From Micromonospora sp. NBC_01699 (GTDB lineage Bacteria > Actinomycetota > Actinomycetes > Mycobacteriales > Micromonosporaceae): a stretch of 64,000 nt of DNA. The translations under genes were made by a program, and so were the position numbers. The stretch's first letter is position 1. Each line of letters opens with the position of its first letter. This document shows positions 44,937 to 53,895 of this stretch, piece after piece. The DNA lies in the NCBI RefSeq assembly GCF_036250065.1, contig NZ_CP109199.1, positions 4,092,001 through 4,156,000 on the forward strand, given 5' to 3'. The notes under the pieces were generated by a model, which was not told the origin of the DNA, searched no databases, and saw nothing but the letters and a program-made list of their open reading frames with translations.

Positions 44937-47084
44937 GTGAGCCGCCCGAGCATCAGCGCGTTCGACCTACCCGACCACTCCCCCAAATCCGACCCCGCGC
45001 TGATCGCCGCCGACGAGCGGCACTTCGCCGCCATCGCGGCGAGCCTGGAGCGGGCGATCGCCGACCTGACCGACCGCCTCGACGCGGAGCGCAGGGCGCC
45101 CGGCGGCGTCGGCCAGGCGGCGATGGACCGGGACCAGGAGATCCACCGGCTGACCGCCCGCCTGCGCACCCTGCGCCGCTACGGATCGGACCTGTGCCTC
45201 GGTCACATGGTCGAAGCGGACAACCCCGAACCCGTGTACGTCGGTCGGCTCGCCCTCACCGACAGCGCGGGTCGGCGGCTGCTGCTCGACTGGCGATCCC
45301 CGGCGGCCGAGCCGTTCTTCGGCGCGACCCACGCGAACCCGATGGGTCTGACCAGCCGCCGCCGGTACCGCTGGACCCTCGGCCGGATCACCGACTACTG
45401 GGACGAGGTGTTCGCCCCGGACGGGTTCGAGGGGCACGCCGCGCTGGACGACCAGTCCGCCTTCATCGCCAGCCTGGGCGGCAACCGCTCGCCCCGGATG
45501 CGGGACGTGCTCGGCACCATCCAGGCCGACCAGGACGCCATCATCCGCGCGGGATCCCGTGGCGCGCTCGTCGTCGACGGCGGTCCCGGTACGGGCAAGA
45601 CCGTCGTCGCCCTGCACCGTACGGCCTACCTGCTCTACTCCGATCCGCGCCTCGGTCACCGCCGGGGCGGGGTGCTGTTCGTCGGCCCGCACCAGCCCTA
45701 CCTGGCGTACGTCGCCGACGTCCTGCCCAGCCTCGGCGAGGACGACGTGCAGACCTGCACCCTGAGGGACCTGGTCGCCGAGGGAGCCTCGGCGGCGGTC
45801 GAGACCGACCCGGCGGTGGCGCTGCTGAAGTCGTCGGCGAACGTGGTGACAATGATCGAGGCGGCCGTCAGGTTCTACGAGGAGCCGCCGACCAAACCGA
45901 CGCTGGTCATGACCGACTGGTCGGAGAGCTGGCTGAGCGCCGACGACTGGGCCGAGGCGTTCGAGACACCGGATCCCGGCACCCCACACAACGAGGCGCG
46001 CGACCAGATCTGGGAGAAACTGCTGGAGATCCTGGTCGACAGGTACGACGGTGACGAGCCGGAAGACCTGCTCCGCCGGTCGCTGCGGCGCAACCGGGAA
46101 CTGCTCGGCACCTTCAACCGGGCGTGGCCGCTGCTCGAAGCGGCCGATCTCGTCGGGGACCTGTGGTCGGTGCCCGCGTACCTGCGCCGGTGCGCGCCCT
46201 GGCTCGGGGCGGACGAGATCCGGAGGCTGCGGCGCGCGGACGCGCGGGCGTGGACGGTGTCCGACCTGCCGTTCCTGGACGCGGCACGGCAGCGGCTCGG
46301 TGACCCGGAGGCGTCCCGGCGTCAGGTTCGGCAGAACGCCGCCGTCGCGGCGAAACGCGAGCAGATGGACCGGGTCGCGGAGGAACTGCTGGCGGCCGAG
46401 GACGACAACGAAGGCGCCATGATCATGCTGCACGGGCGGGACCTGCGGGACGCCCTGGTCGAGGCGACCGCGCTGCCGGAGGCCGATCCGGACCTGCTCG
46501 CCGGGCCGTTCGCGCACATAGTGGTGGACGAGGCCCAGGAGTTGACCGACGCGGAATGGCAGATGTTGTTGCTGCGCTGCCCGTCCCGGAGCTTCACCAT
46601 CGTCGGGGACCGGGCCCAGGCCAGGCACGGGTTCACCGAGTCGTGGCGGGAACGGCTCCGGCGGGTCGGGATCGACCGGATCAGCCTGGCGTCGCTGAGC
46701 ATCAACTACCGCACGCCACAGGAGGTCATGGCGGAAGCGGAGCCGGTCATCCGAGCCGTGCTCCCGGACGCGAACGTGCCAACGTCCATTCGCGGTAACG
46801 GCGTGCCGGTCGTACACGGAAGTGTTCTTGATCTGGGGTTGATCGTGGATGCCTGGCTCGCGGCGCACGATAACGGGATCGCCTGTGTGATCGGCGCTCC
46901 CGCGTTCGAGGGGACGGCCCGCGTGCTGTCGCTGACGCCGGAGCTGTCGAAGGGGCTTGAGTTCGACCTGGTGGTGCTCGTGGACCCGGAGGCGTTCGGC
47001 GAGGGCATCGAGGGGGCGGTCGACCGGTACGTGGCGATGACCCGGGCGACCCGACAGCTCGTCATCCTGAGGAGTTCCCAATGA
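44937..47084 (+). CDS. helR: HelR, RNA polymerase-recycling helicase-like protein
   Basis: A 715-residue UvrD/HelD-type ATPase. It has an N-terminal coiled-coil arm (about 15-85), the P-loop GGPGTGKT (215-222), a middle insertion (about 300-500), Walker B VVDEAQE (about 528), INYRTPQEV (about 590) and a C-terminal VAMTRATRQLV helicase motif. HelR proteins displace rifamycins from RNA polymerase and give rifamycin tolerance. The RAE upstream supports rifamycin-induced expression. GTG 44937 is preferred over 44862, because the longer frame begins inside the RAE. Confidence 0.92.
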   Translation: MSRPSISAFDLPDHSPKSDPALIAADERHFAAIAASLERAIADLTDRLDAERRAPGGVGQAAMDRDQEIHRLTARLRTLRRYGSDLCLGHMVEADNPEPVYVGRLALTDSAGRRLLLDWRSPAAEPFFGATHANPMGLTSRRRYRWTLGRITDYWDEVFAPDGFEGHAALDDQSAFIASLGGNRSPRMRDVLGTIQADQDAIIRAGSRGALVVDGGPGTGKTVVALHRTAYLLYSDPRLGHRRGGVLFVGPHQPYLAYVADVLPSLGEDDVQTCTLRDLVAEGASAAVETDPAVALLKSSANVVTMIEAAVRFYEEPPTKPTLVMTDWSESWLSADDWAEAFETPDPGTPHNEARDQIWEKLLEILVDRYDGDEPEDLLRRSLRRNRELLGTFNRAWPLLEAADLVGDLWSVPAYLRRCAPWLGADEIRRLRRADARAWTVSDLPFLDAARQRLGDPEASRRQVRQNAAVAAKREQMDRVAEELLAAEDDNEGAMIMLHGRDLRDALVEATALPEADPDLLAGPFAHIVVDEAQELTDAEWQMLLLRCPSRSFTIVGDRAQARHGFTESWRERLRRVGIDRISLASLSINYRTPQEVMAEAEPVIRAVLPDANVPTSIRGNGVPVVHGSVLDLGLIVDAWLAAHDNGIACVIGAPAFEGTARVLSLTPELSKGLEFDLVVLVDPEAFGEGIEGAVDRYVAMTRATRQLVILRSSQ

Positions 47085-47088
47085 CGAC

Positions 47089-47122
47089 GGCGCCCCTGTG
47101 CCAGTTGGGCAACAGGGGCGCC
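47089..47122 (+). terminator. Terminator after helR
   Basis: GGCGCCCCTGT and ACAGGGGCGCC form a perfect 11-bp stem around a 12-base loop, directly after the helR stop and before the convergent DUF397 gene. Confidence 0.8.
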
Positions 47123-47139
47123 GCTCGAAGTCTTGTGGG

Positions 47140-47328
47140 TCAGTGTTGCTTTGCCAGGCAGACGAAGGCTTGCCACGCGTCGGGGGCGAAGATCAGGGTG
47201 CCGCCGTCGCGGTTTTTGGTGTCGCGGACCAGCACCCGGCCGGGGAGGTTGTCGGCGACCTCCACGCAGTCACCACCGCCGGAGCCGCTGCGGGAGGACT
47301 TACGCCACCTGGGGTCGGTCAGATCCAT
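47140..47328 (-). CDS. DUF397 protein
   Basis: A 62-residue DUF397 protein (RWRKSSRSGSGGGDCVEVAD, then VLVRDTKNRDGGTLIF). Such small proteins partner with XRE regulators in actinobacteria and may act as antagonists of the regulator. ATG 47328 overlaps the end of the XRE gene by ten bases, so translation is coupled. Confidence 0.93.
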   Translation of the reverse strand: MDLTDPRWRKSSRSGSGGGDCVEVADNLPGRVLVRDTKNRDGGTLIFAPDAWQAFVCLAKQH

Positions 47329-48119
47329 GGCTTCACCACTTCCTTGATCAGGTCGAGGGACTGACGCGTCGGCAGAGCCTCGTTTCGGACGCTCTCCCAC
47401 CTTGCCAGCAGCCTAGCCACCTGCTCGGTCCGATGCACGACCGTACCGCCGAGCTGATCCTCCATGTGCCCGACCCAGTCCCCCTCCGGCGACCGGGCCA
47501 GCACGAACGGGCCGCTCAGCCCGAGATGCAGGCCGACGCCGGCCGGGATGACGTGCACGCTGACGCGCGGGCGCTCCGCCATCCGCAGCAGGTGCAGGAG
47601 TTGGGCGGCCAACATCTTGTCGCTGCCCTCGGCGAAGCGGTGCAGCGCGGCCTCGTCCAGCACGGCGATGAGGTACGGCGGGTCGTCCCGGTCCAGGACC
47701 GCCTGCCGGTCGATCCGGCTCGCCACGGCCTGTTCCACCTCCGCTTCGCTCAGCTCGGTGTCGAGTTGGAACACCACGCGGGCGTAGTCCTCGGTCTGGA
47801 GGAGGCCGGGAATCAGGTTCGGCTGAAAGGTACGGATCTGGTCGGCCTTCTGCTCCGCGTCCAGCCACGGTTGGAACCACGACGGGGCGCCGAACTTGAG
47901 CACGAGCCGTTCGTAGACGCCCCCGGTGTGGAGCGCCCGGTCCCCGCCACGGACAAAGTCCATTGTCAACGTGCGGGTGCCGTTCTCGACCGCGCTCACG
48001 TGTGACCCGCTGAAGCCGGCGAGCTTGCCGAACGCCTCCTGCGTCTGACCCGATGCCGCCCTCGCCCGGCGTATCTCCCCAACGATGAACTCGGCCAATG
48101 GACCCGGTACGTCCACCAT
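47319..48119 (-). CDS. XRE-type regulator with DUF5753 domain
   Basis: A 266-residue protein. Residues about 10-70 form a helix-turn-helix (LAEFIVGEIRRARAASGQTQ, GFSGSHVSAVENGTRT), and the rest is the DUF5753 domain (PGLLQTEDYARVV near 110, VIPAGVGLHLGLSGPFVLA near 195). This is the standard actinobacterial XRE-DUF397 pair often tied to development or antibiotic control. The ATG at 48119 is followed directly by the domain. Confidence 0.93.
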   Translation of the reverse strand: MVDVPGPLAEFIVGEIRRARAASGQTQEAFGKLAGFSGSHVSAVENGTRTLTMDFVRGGDRALHTGGVYERLVLKFGAPSWFQPWLDAEQKADQIRTFQPNLIPGLLQTEDYARVVFQLDTELSEAEVEQAVASRIDRQAVLDRDDPPYLIAVLDEAALHRFAEGSDKMLAAQLLHLLRMAERPRVSVHVIPAGVGLHLGLSGPFVLARSPEGDWVGHMEDQLGGTVVHRTEQVARLLARWESVRNEALPTRQSLDLIKEVVKPWI

Positions 48120-48363
48120 TCGACATCCCCCAAATCAAAGATCGACTATTCACGGCACCTCACCCGGAACCGACGCCCATCAGGTCGGCCCTGCCGCTGC
48201 CAATGCCTTCCGACCATAGGGCATCGGGGACCACAGTGTCACGAGTGGGACTGCTCGGAGCTTTCGGCAAGAGCCCGGGTGGAACCGCGGGGTCGCCCCG
48301 TGCCTTCCCCACCCGTATTCACTACCGGGGCGACCCCTTCCACCGAGGAAAGGAAAGACACTG

Positions 48364-48720
48364 ATGTCCGAACACGATCACCGACCCGGCACCGCGGCGC
48401 TTGGCGGTCGCCAGCAGATGCAAAGGCCACTCGTCAAAATCGGCGACATCGTGAACGCGGAACAGGACGACTACCAGCGGGGCACCCGTCCGCACCTCAC
48501 GCCCGGCGATGGTGATCTCCACATGCGGGTGACGTACCTGCCCAGGGACGCCGCCGTGTGGGGTGGGGACTGGCTGCCGATGCGGGGTGTCGAGATGCCG
48601 CCGGGTGGGCCGGCTCAGCCCGAGATGCCGTTCGTCGTGCACCGCCGAGCACTGCCGGGATACGTACCGCCCCGGCGTTCGGTCCCACCCGCGTACAAGG
48701 AGCGGAACAGCGGCGCCTGA
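48364..48720 (+). CDS. Hypothetical protein, 118 residues
   Basis: A small protein without a signal or membrane segment. The middle has HLTPGDGDLHMRVTYLPRDA and WGGDWLPMRG, and the C-terminus is Pro/Arg-rich. ATG 48364 follows GAGGAAAGGAAAG. It is divergent from the XRE regulator 244 bases away and may be part of that regulon. Family not recognised. Confidence 0.65.
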   Translation: MSEHDHRPGTAALGGRQQMQRPLVKIGDIVNAEQDDYQRGTRPHLTPGDGDLHMRVTYLPRDAAVWGGDWLPMRGVEMPPGGPAQPEMPFVVHRRALPGYVPPRRSVPPAYKERNSGA

Positions 48721-48777
48721 CCCGCCGGAGTTGACGACCCACACCCCACCAAAAGGCGGTTTGCCGAAGCCTTGCGC

Positions 48778-49281
48778 TCAGCTCACGATGGGTTCGGCCA
48801 GGGCTTCGGTCACACCGTGGGCGGCGATAATTCGCAGGCCCTCGGCCACCAGTTGAGAATCCTCGTTGGCGTCGATCGACACGATCCTGCCCCACTTCAT
48901 CCGCACAATGTGTACGCCATGGTTGTTGTACGGCGACCCGTCGGGCATGTCCTGGGTCGCCGTCCAGCGGATGATGATCGTGGTGTTGCGGGGGCCTCCC
49001 TTCACCCAGACGTCGCGCACCGTCAGTCGCAGGGTCGGGCTGAGACGTCCGAGGCGCTCGAACCAGCGCCGCAGAGCCTCCCGGTCGTGGCGCTCGCCGC
49101 CGAGGGCGTGCTTCCCGCCGAAGCTGTGGTAGACATCCGGCGCACAGTCCTTGAGCAGGGCGTCGTAATCCTTCTCGTTGACCCTGGTGAAATTCTTGGT
49201 GGCGATGCGCTTGACGATGGCGTGATACACGAATGGCTCCTTCGGGTTGAGGAACGCTCCCCGCTTGACGCTGTCAATCAA
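48778..49281 (-). CDS. SnoaL/NTF2-like protein
   Basis: A 167-residue protein with the cone-shaped NTF2 fold pattern: KNFTRVNEKDYDALLKDCAP, DVYHSFGGKHALGGERHDRE, and late strands TIIIRWTATQDM and YNNHGVHIVRMKWGRIVSID. Members are hydrolases, cyclases or carriers, so function is open. It begins six bases after the end of the gene upstream, suggesting a two-gene transcript. Confidence 0.85.
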   Translation of the reverse strand: MIDSVKRGAFLNPKEPFVYHAIVKRIATKNFTRVNEKDYDALLKDCAPDVYHSFGGKHALGGERHDREALRRWFERLGRLSPTLRLTVRDVWVKGGPRNTTIIIRWTATQDMPDGSPYNNHGVHIVRMKWGRIVSIDANEDSQLVAEGLRIIAAHGVTEALAEPIVS

Positions 49282-49287
49282 CGTTGC

Positions 49288-49554
49288 TCAGCGAGAGGAT
49301 TCCTGCCGGTCGACGTTCCACGGACCGATGGTCAGGAAGCTGTGCGCCCGCCACTGGACGGCACCGGAGCGCCAACGGGAAGGAGCGTCGAAGAGTGCGG
49401 GCCGGAAGCCACTGGCGCTGAACTCGACGGACGCGGTACACACCGGCACGCCCAGTTCCCGCTCGCTCTTACCGACGGCCACCGGGTCGGCGTTCGGTAC
49501 AACCTCCACCAACACGCGACCATGATCGTCACCGAAGTCGAACCGAATCTCCAT
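49288..49554 (-). CDS. Hypothetical protein upstream of the SnoaL-like gene
   Basis: An 88-residue protein. The start has EIRFDFGDDHGRVLVEVVPN and the end has WNVDRQESSR. There is no signal or membrane segment. ATG 49554 has GAGGATC upstream. Co-transcribed with the SnoaL-like gene. Family not recognised. Confidence 0.6.
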   Translation of the reverse strand: MEIRFDFGDDHGRVLVEVVPNADPVAVGKSERELGVPVCTASVEFSASGFRPALFDAPSRWRSGAVQWRAHSFLTIGPWNVDRQESSR

Positions 49555-49702
49555 GGAGTGATCCTCGCACCTGGCCCGCAGACTCGACCACCGCAGGTTG
49601 CGCACGGCAACAGGGACACACTGTCACCACGCACCGTAGTGTTCTTCACGGTCGCCCAGCATCAGGAGCCGACAATGGTTGATCGTCCGGCAGAATGTGC
49701 GC

Positions 49703-50035
49703 ATGGGGAAAGAGGCTGACAGTGCACGCACGGCTCGCGTGGTCTCCCTGTTGGAGGACAGCGTCAGGACCGAGCTTCAGGTAACGAACGACGGGTTGGA
49801 GTTGGGGCTCAGCGACGTCGCAATCGAACGGTTGATGGAAGGGGTCACCTCCGGGCTGCTGTACGCCTTCGAAGTGGACTGGTCGCCCAACTGGGTGAAG
49901 CCCGGACAGGTACACGCGTGGAAAGAGGATGGGGAATTCTTCGCCCGGTGTTCCCGTTGCCTGCTCGATTCTCCGGCTGCCGACAGCCGCGCCTCGGCCG
50001 AGGCCTGGGCGCGTCAGCACGAAACCCTCCACTGA
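49703..50035 (+). CDS. Hypothetical protein, about 110 residues
   Basis: An acidic protein with two Cys near residue 80 (RCSRCLLD) and a Trp-rich segment (EVDWSPNWVKPGQVHAW). The start is uncertain: TTG 49679 lies ten bases after AGGAG, GTG 49697 and ATG 49703 are in the same frame, and a separate 14-codon frame starts at ATG 49675. No family recognised. Confidence 0.55.
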   Translation: MGKEADSARTARVVSLLEDSVRTELQVTNDGLELGLSDVAIERLMEGVTSGLLYAFEVDWSPNWVKPGQVHAWKEDGEFFARCSRCLLDSPAADSRASAEAWARQHETLH

Positions 50036-50133
50036 CGGCAACGCCGTGGCTTGGAGGACGCCGAGTTGATGGGCGAAGCGCCAGACGATGCGTTCGGACC
50101 CAGTTCGGATCCGTTCGAGCTTGTTCGGGCTCA

Positions 50134-50162
50134 TTGCTTGAGCTATTCGGGAGATGTATACA
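50134..50162 (+). promoter_or_regulatory. Sigma-70-type promoter for the lectin gene
   Basis: TTGCTT and TATACA are separated by 17 bases, about 60 bases before the lectin ATG. This is a near-ideal vegetative promoter in an otherwise GC-rich region. Confidence 0.65.
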
Positions 50163-50222
50163 GATCCATGCAAAGTGAAGGCTTGTTTCGATCCACCCGC
50201 ACCTCATCAGGCAGGAGAATCG

Positions 50223-50780
50223 ATGAAGAAAGCCCTGGTACGCGCACTTTCCGTGATGGTGGTCGCGATGATGGCCGTCGGCCTGGCAGCGGTTCCAGCC
50301 AACGCGGTGGTCACCGGCTACAAGCAGATCTACGCATGGATCAATGGCAACCCGAGGTGCATCACCGTCCCGGCCTCGTCCACGGTGGTCGGCAAGAAGC
50401 TGGACACGTGGGACTGCATGTCGCCGAAGCAGAACAACCAACTATGGGGCCTGCATACCGGCGATTACGTCTTGTCGCCCGATGGGACGATGACCTACAT
50501 CCTGAAAAATCGACACAGCGGGCTCTGCATCAAGGGATGGAACACGAAGGGAGCCCAGGTCACGCAGGAAGTATGCAGCGTGACGGATGACCGACAAATG
50601 TGGGTTCGGCCCAGCACCAGCCCTGGTGGGCTCGTCTACAACAGGTGGAAAAACTGGAAGACAGGATACTGTCTTGCTGTTTCCGGCGCGGGCACTGCCA
50701 ACGGCACGTGGCTGATCACATGGGACTGCGGGACCGGGAATCCGGCACCCGACGACCGCCGCTGGGAGATCGGAACCTGA
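50223..50780 (+). CDS. Secreted ricin-type (beta-trefoil) lectin-like protein
   Basis: A 185-residue protein. A signal peptide (VMVVAMMAVGLAAVPANA) precedes a beta-trefoil with three Cys-containing units: NPRCITVPASS ending NNQLW, SGLCIKGWNTKG ending RQMW, and TGYCLAVSGAGTANGTWLIT ending DRRW. The Q-x-W type ends indicate sugar binding at the cell surface or outside. ATG 50223 follows AGGAG. It is a complete counterpart to the truncated lectin at 38495-39055. Confidence 0.85.
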   Translation: MKKALVRALSVMVVAMMAVGLAAVPANAVVTGYKQIYAWINGNPRCITVPASSTVVGKKLDTWDCMSPKQNNQLWGLHTGDYVLSPDGTMTYILKNRHSGLCIKGWNTKGAQVTQEVCSVTDDRQMWVRPSTSPGGLVYNRWKNWKTGYCLAVSGAGTANGTWLITWDCGTGNPAPDDRRWEIGT

Positions 50781-50901
50781 CCGCGCGGTGATCACGACGG
50801 TTACAACGCAGTGCGCTCGCCGGTGACAGGGCCCCAGTAAATCGGATTCTCGACCTGCGGCCACGCAAAGCGGGCAGGCGCCCGACCGCCTGCAATCTCG
50901 T

Positions 50902-50978
50902 CGACGATCTTGCAGTTGTGGCGCCCGGATTGGGGCCCTCATCCGGATTTGTTCACCACCACAAGTGCAAGATCGTCG
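50902..50978. repeat. 77-bp palindromic repeat, copy 2 (inverted)
   Basis: 20-base arms with one mismatch (CGACGATCTTGCAGTTGTGG against CCACAAGTGCAAGATCGTCG). The reverse complement of its centre matches copy 1 closely (ACAAATC-GGATGAG-CCCAA-CGGGC). It lies between the convergent lectin and WYL genes. Confidence 0.9.
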
Positions 50979-51027
50979 CGCCCCCGCCTACGGTTATGCC
51001 GCCAGCGCGTCGAGCGTGGGAAGCGGG

Positions 51028-51987
51028 TCAGGCTCCAGCCCGGTTGAAGCGGGCGCCCCAGTCGTGGATCTGCTCCAGTAGTTCGGGCGGGTCGAGGACG
51101 CGGAAGTCGGCGCCGAGCGCGCCCAGCGCCATGGTCGGCCAATCCAGGGAGTCGGCGGTCATACGCACCCGGCAGTGCTCGGCGTCGATTTCCTCGACCG
51201 TGCTCCACTGGCCGATCCGCTCCCGTACGGCCGCGGCCGGGGCGTCGACCAGGACCTCCACCCGGTACTGCTGGGGCAGGTTGCCCAGGCTGGAACGGAC
51301 GAACTCGGCGGCGTCGGCGGCGGGCAGATCGCGGGGCCGGAACCGGGAGCCGGTGCCGTGTGGCGCGGTGAGGCGGTCGACCCGGAAGCTGCGCCAGTGG
51401 TGGCGGGTCAGGTCGTAGGCGACCAGGTACCAGCGGCGGCCGAGGGAGACCAGCCGATGCGGTTCGACGTGCCGGTCGGTGTGCTGGCCGCTGGCGGCGG
51501 TGTAGGAGAAGCGGAGGTGTTCGCTGTCCCGACACGCCAGCGCGACCGAGGTGAGCACGCCCGGGTCGACGCCCGGCCGGGCCGGGCTGTCCCAGCCGGC
51601 GGACAGGGTCATCGCGCGCAGCGCCTCGACCTGGCGCCGCAGCCGGGCGGGCATCACCTGCACCACCTTGGCCAGCACTCGCACCGAGGACTCGGCGAGC
51701 CCTTCCACCGCGCTCTGCGCGGCGGCCTGTAGTCCGACGGCCAGGGCGACCGCCTCCTCGTCGTCGACCACCAGCGGCGGCAGTGCCGCGCCGGCGGTGA
51801 GCTGGTAGCCGCCGTCCACGCCGCGCTGCGCCTCAACCGGATAGCCCAGCTCCCGCAGCCGGTCGATGTCCCGGCGCAGGGTACGGACGGAGACCCCCAG
51901 TCGCTCGGCAAGTTGGGCGCCCGGCCAGTACCTGTGGGTCTGGAGCAGAGAAAGCAGCCGCAGCGTCCGGGAGCTGGTGTTCGCCAT
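51028..51987 (-). CDS. WYL-domain (YafY-type) transcriptional regulator
   Basis: A 319-residue protein with an N-terminal DeoR-like helix-turn-helix (LAERLGVSVRTLRRDIDRLR), the GVDGGYQL wing, a WYL domain (HRLVSLGRRWYLVAYDLTRH near residue 180) and a C-terminal WCX extension. WYL proteins bind ligands or nucleic acids. It is divergent from the DinB-like gene and probably controls it. Confidence 0.93.
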   Translation of the reverse strand: MANTSSRTLRLLSLLQTHRYWPGAQLAERLGVSVRTLRRDIDRLRELGYPVEAQRGVDGGYQLTAGAALPPLVVDDEEAVALAVGLQAAAQSAVEGLAESSVRVLAKVVQVMPARLRRQVEALRAMTLSAGWDSPARPGVDPGVLTSVALACRDSEHLRFSYTAASGQHTDRHVEPHRLVSLGRRWYLVAYDLTRHHWRSFRVDRLTAPHGTGSRFRPRDLPAADAAEFVRSSLGNLPQQYRVEVLVDAPAAAVRERIGQWSTVEEIDAEHCRVRMTADSLDWPTMALGALGADFRVLDPPELLEQIHDWGARFNRAGA

Positions 51988-52081
51988 ACCCCTGATTCTC
52001 GCGCAATTCAGGTCAGAAAGTGGCCGCAGTGGGACCTAGCGTGGGTCCTGACCGACGGAAAAGGACAAGGAACCGGAGACC

Positions 52082-52651
52082 ATGAGCGAGACCACGACCG
52101 CCGATGAGCGCACCAGCCGTGACCTGCCCGACGCGCCGCCCACCAGCGGCGAGCGCGCCGACCTGCTGGCGATGCTGGCCAAACACCGGCACTTCCTGCG
52201 CTTCACCACCCGCGACCTCACCGACGAGCAGGCCGGGCAGCGAACCACCGTCAGCGAGCTGTGTCTGGGCGGCCTGATCAAACACGTCACCGCAGCCGAA
52301 CGGGGCTGGGTGAACTTCATCGTGGACGGGCCGTCGGTGATGGGCGACTCCACCGCCATGACCGAGGACGACTGGGCCCGACGGGCCGACGAGTTCCGGC
52401 TACTACCCGGCGAGACCCTGGCCGGTGTCCTGGCGGACTACGCCGAGGAGGCCCGCCGTACGGATGAACTGGTCGTCACCCTGGACGACCTGGACGCCAC
52501 CCAGCCGCTACCGACGGCCCCGTGGTTCGAGCCCGGCGAGCGGTGGTCGGCCCGCCGGGTGCTGATGCACATCATCACCGAGACCGCCCAGCACGCCGGC
52601 CACGCCGACATCATCCGCGAGTCCCTGGACGGCGCCCGAAGCATGGGCTGA
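52082..52651 (+). CDS. DinB/DUF664-family protein
   Basis: A 189-residue helical-bundle protein. The three metal-binding His positions are visible: LIKHVTAAERGW (about residue 63) and HIITETAQHAGHADIIRE (about 163-175). DUF664/DinB proteins in actinobacteria are often thiol (mycothiol)-dependent transferases. It is divergent from the WYL regulator with a 94-base gap and is followed by a terminator. Confidence 0.9.
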   Translation: MSETTTADERTSRDLPDAPPTSGERADLLAMLAKHRHFLRFTTRDLTDEQAGQRTTVSELCLGGLIKHVTAAERGWVNFIVDGPSVMGDSTAMTEDDWARRADEFRLLPGETLAGVLADYAEEARRTDELVVTLDDLDATQPLPTAPWFEPGERWSARRVLMHIITETAQHAGHADIIRESLDGARSMG

Positions 52652-52662
52652 CCGGCGGCATG

Positions 52663-52690
52663 GTGGGGGCGTGCTGCGCCACGCCCCCAC
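52663..52690 (+). terminator. Terminator after the DinB-like gene
   Basis: GTGGGGGCGTG and CACGCCCCCAC form a perfect 11-bp stem with a 6-base loop, 12 bases after the stop codon. Confidence 0.8.
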
Positions 52691-52814
52691 ATCACCGGTA
52701 CGACCACCCCCGGCGCCCCCACGGAGGAAATGCCGACCGGACCCTGGTGATGAGTTTCCGCGCCCGCGCCTGTCACACCTACGACGGGACATGACGAGGC
52801 GGAAGGATGACGTG

Positions 52815-53813
52815 ATGAATGCGGACACGCGACTGGATGAGCTGGGCGGGACCGGTCTGGGCGAGGTCGACGAGCCGGCGTTCTCGGGGCTGGCGAAGCG
52901 GCACCGGCGGGAGCTGCACGTGCACTGCTACCGGATGCTCGGGTCGTTCGAGGACGCCGAGGACACCGTGCAGGAGACGTTCCTCCGGGCCTGGCGGCGG
53001 CGGGAGACCTTCGAGGGGCGGTCGACGTTCCGGGCGTGGCTGTACCGGATCGCCACCAACGCCTGCCTGGACCTGCTCGCCAAGTGCCGCCCGGAGCCTG
53101 CGACCGACGGCGAGGTGCTGTGGTTGCAGCCCTACCCGGACCAACTACTCGACGAGCTGCCCGCGGGCGAGGCGGACGAGCCGGAGACCGTCGCCGTCGC
53201 GCGGGAGACGATCGAGCTGGCGTACCTGGTCGCAGTCCAGCACCTCGCGCCGCGCCCGCGGGCCGTGCTGATCCTGCGGGACGTACTCGGCTGGCCGGCA
53301 AAGGACGTCGCGGAACTCCTCGGGGACTCCGTCAACTCCGTGAACAGCGCGTTGCAGCGGGCTCGCGCCGGCATGCGGGAGCACCTGCCCGCCGAGCGGC
53401 AGGACTGGACCGGCGGCGAGGAGCGCGCCGAAACGCGCGAGCTGGTGCGCCGCTTCACCGACGCGAGCGTGGCCAAGGACATCGACGGGCTTGCCGCCAT
53501 GCTGCGGGACGATGTCCGCTGCTCGATGCCGCCCACGCCGGGCCTGCACGTCGGCCGCGACACGGTGGTGAACGACTGGGTCGAGGATGGCTTCGCAGAC
53601 ATGGGGCACCTACGCGGCGTACTGACCTTCGTGAACCGGCAGCCCGCCGTCGCCTTCTACCTCTGGCGGGAGCAGGAGGGCGCGTACCTGCCGCTGACGA
53701 TCGACGTCCTGCGCGTCACCGGCGGGGCGATCACCGAGATCGTCATCTTTCACGACGACCAGTTTCCGCGGCTCGGGCTGCCGGAGCGCCTGCCGGCGGA
53801 CGGCACGGAGTAG
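52815..53813 (+). CDS. ECF-type sigma factor with SnoaL-like C-terminal domain
   Basis: A 332-residue protein. Region 2 (YRMLGSFEDAEDTVQETFLR, RAWLYRIATNACLDLL) and region 4 (LAPRPRAVLILRDVLGW, LLGDSVNSVNSALQRARAGM) are followed by a SnoaL-like domain (about 215-325, RFTDASVAKDIDGLAAMLRD). This matches the SigX5/TIGR02960-like sigma factors, in which the tail regulates activity; no anti-sigma gene is adjacent. ATG 52815 has GGAAGG upstream. Confidence 0.92.
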   Translation: MNADTRLDELGGTGLGEVDEPAFSGLAKRHRRELHVHCYRMLGSFEDAEDTVQETFLRAWRRRETFEGRSTFRAWLYRIATNACLDLLAKCRPEPATDGEVLWLQPYPDQLLDELPAGEADEPETVAVARETIELAYLVAVQHLAPRPRAVLILRDVLGWPAKDVAELLGDSVNSVNSALQRARAGMREHLPAERQDWTGGEERAETRELVRRFTDASVAKDIDGLAAMLRDDVRCSMPPTPGLHVGRDTVVNDWVEDGFADMGHLRGVLTFVNRQPAVAFYLWREQEGAYLPLTIDVLRVTGGAITEIVIFHDDQFPRLGLPERLPADGTE

Positions 53814-53895
53814 TCCCGGTGTGGACGCTCACGCTGCGCGGTCGCAAGCGTGTCGCGGTGGTCAAGGCACGGTTACCGAACGTTGGGAGAACACC

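Noticed and set aside
49675-49719. 14-codon frame with a good ribosome site, considered as a leader peptide
   Set aside because: It overlaps the start of the 49703 gene and has no regulatory codon run or hairpin after it; the site may serve the TTG start at 49679.
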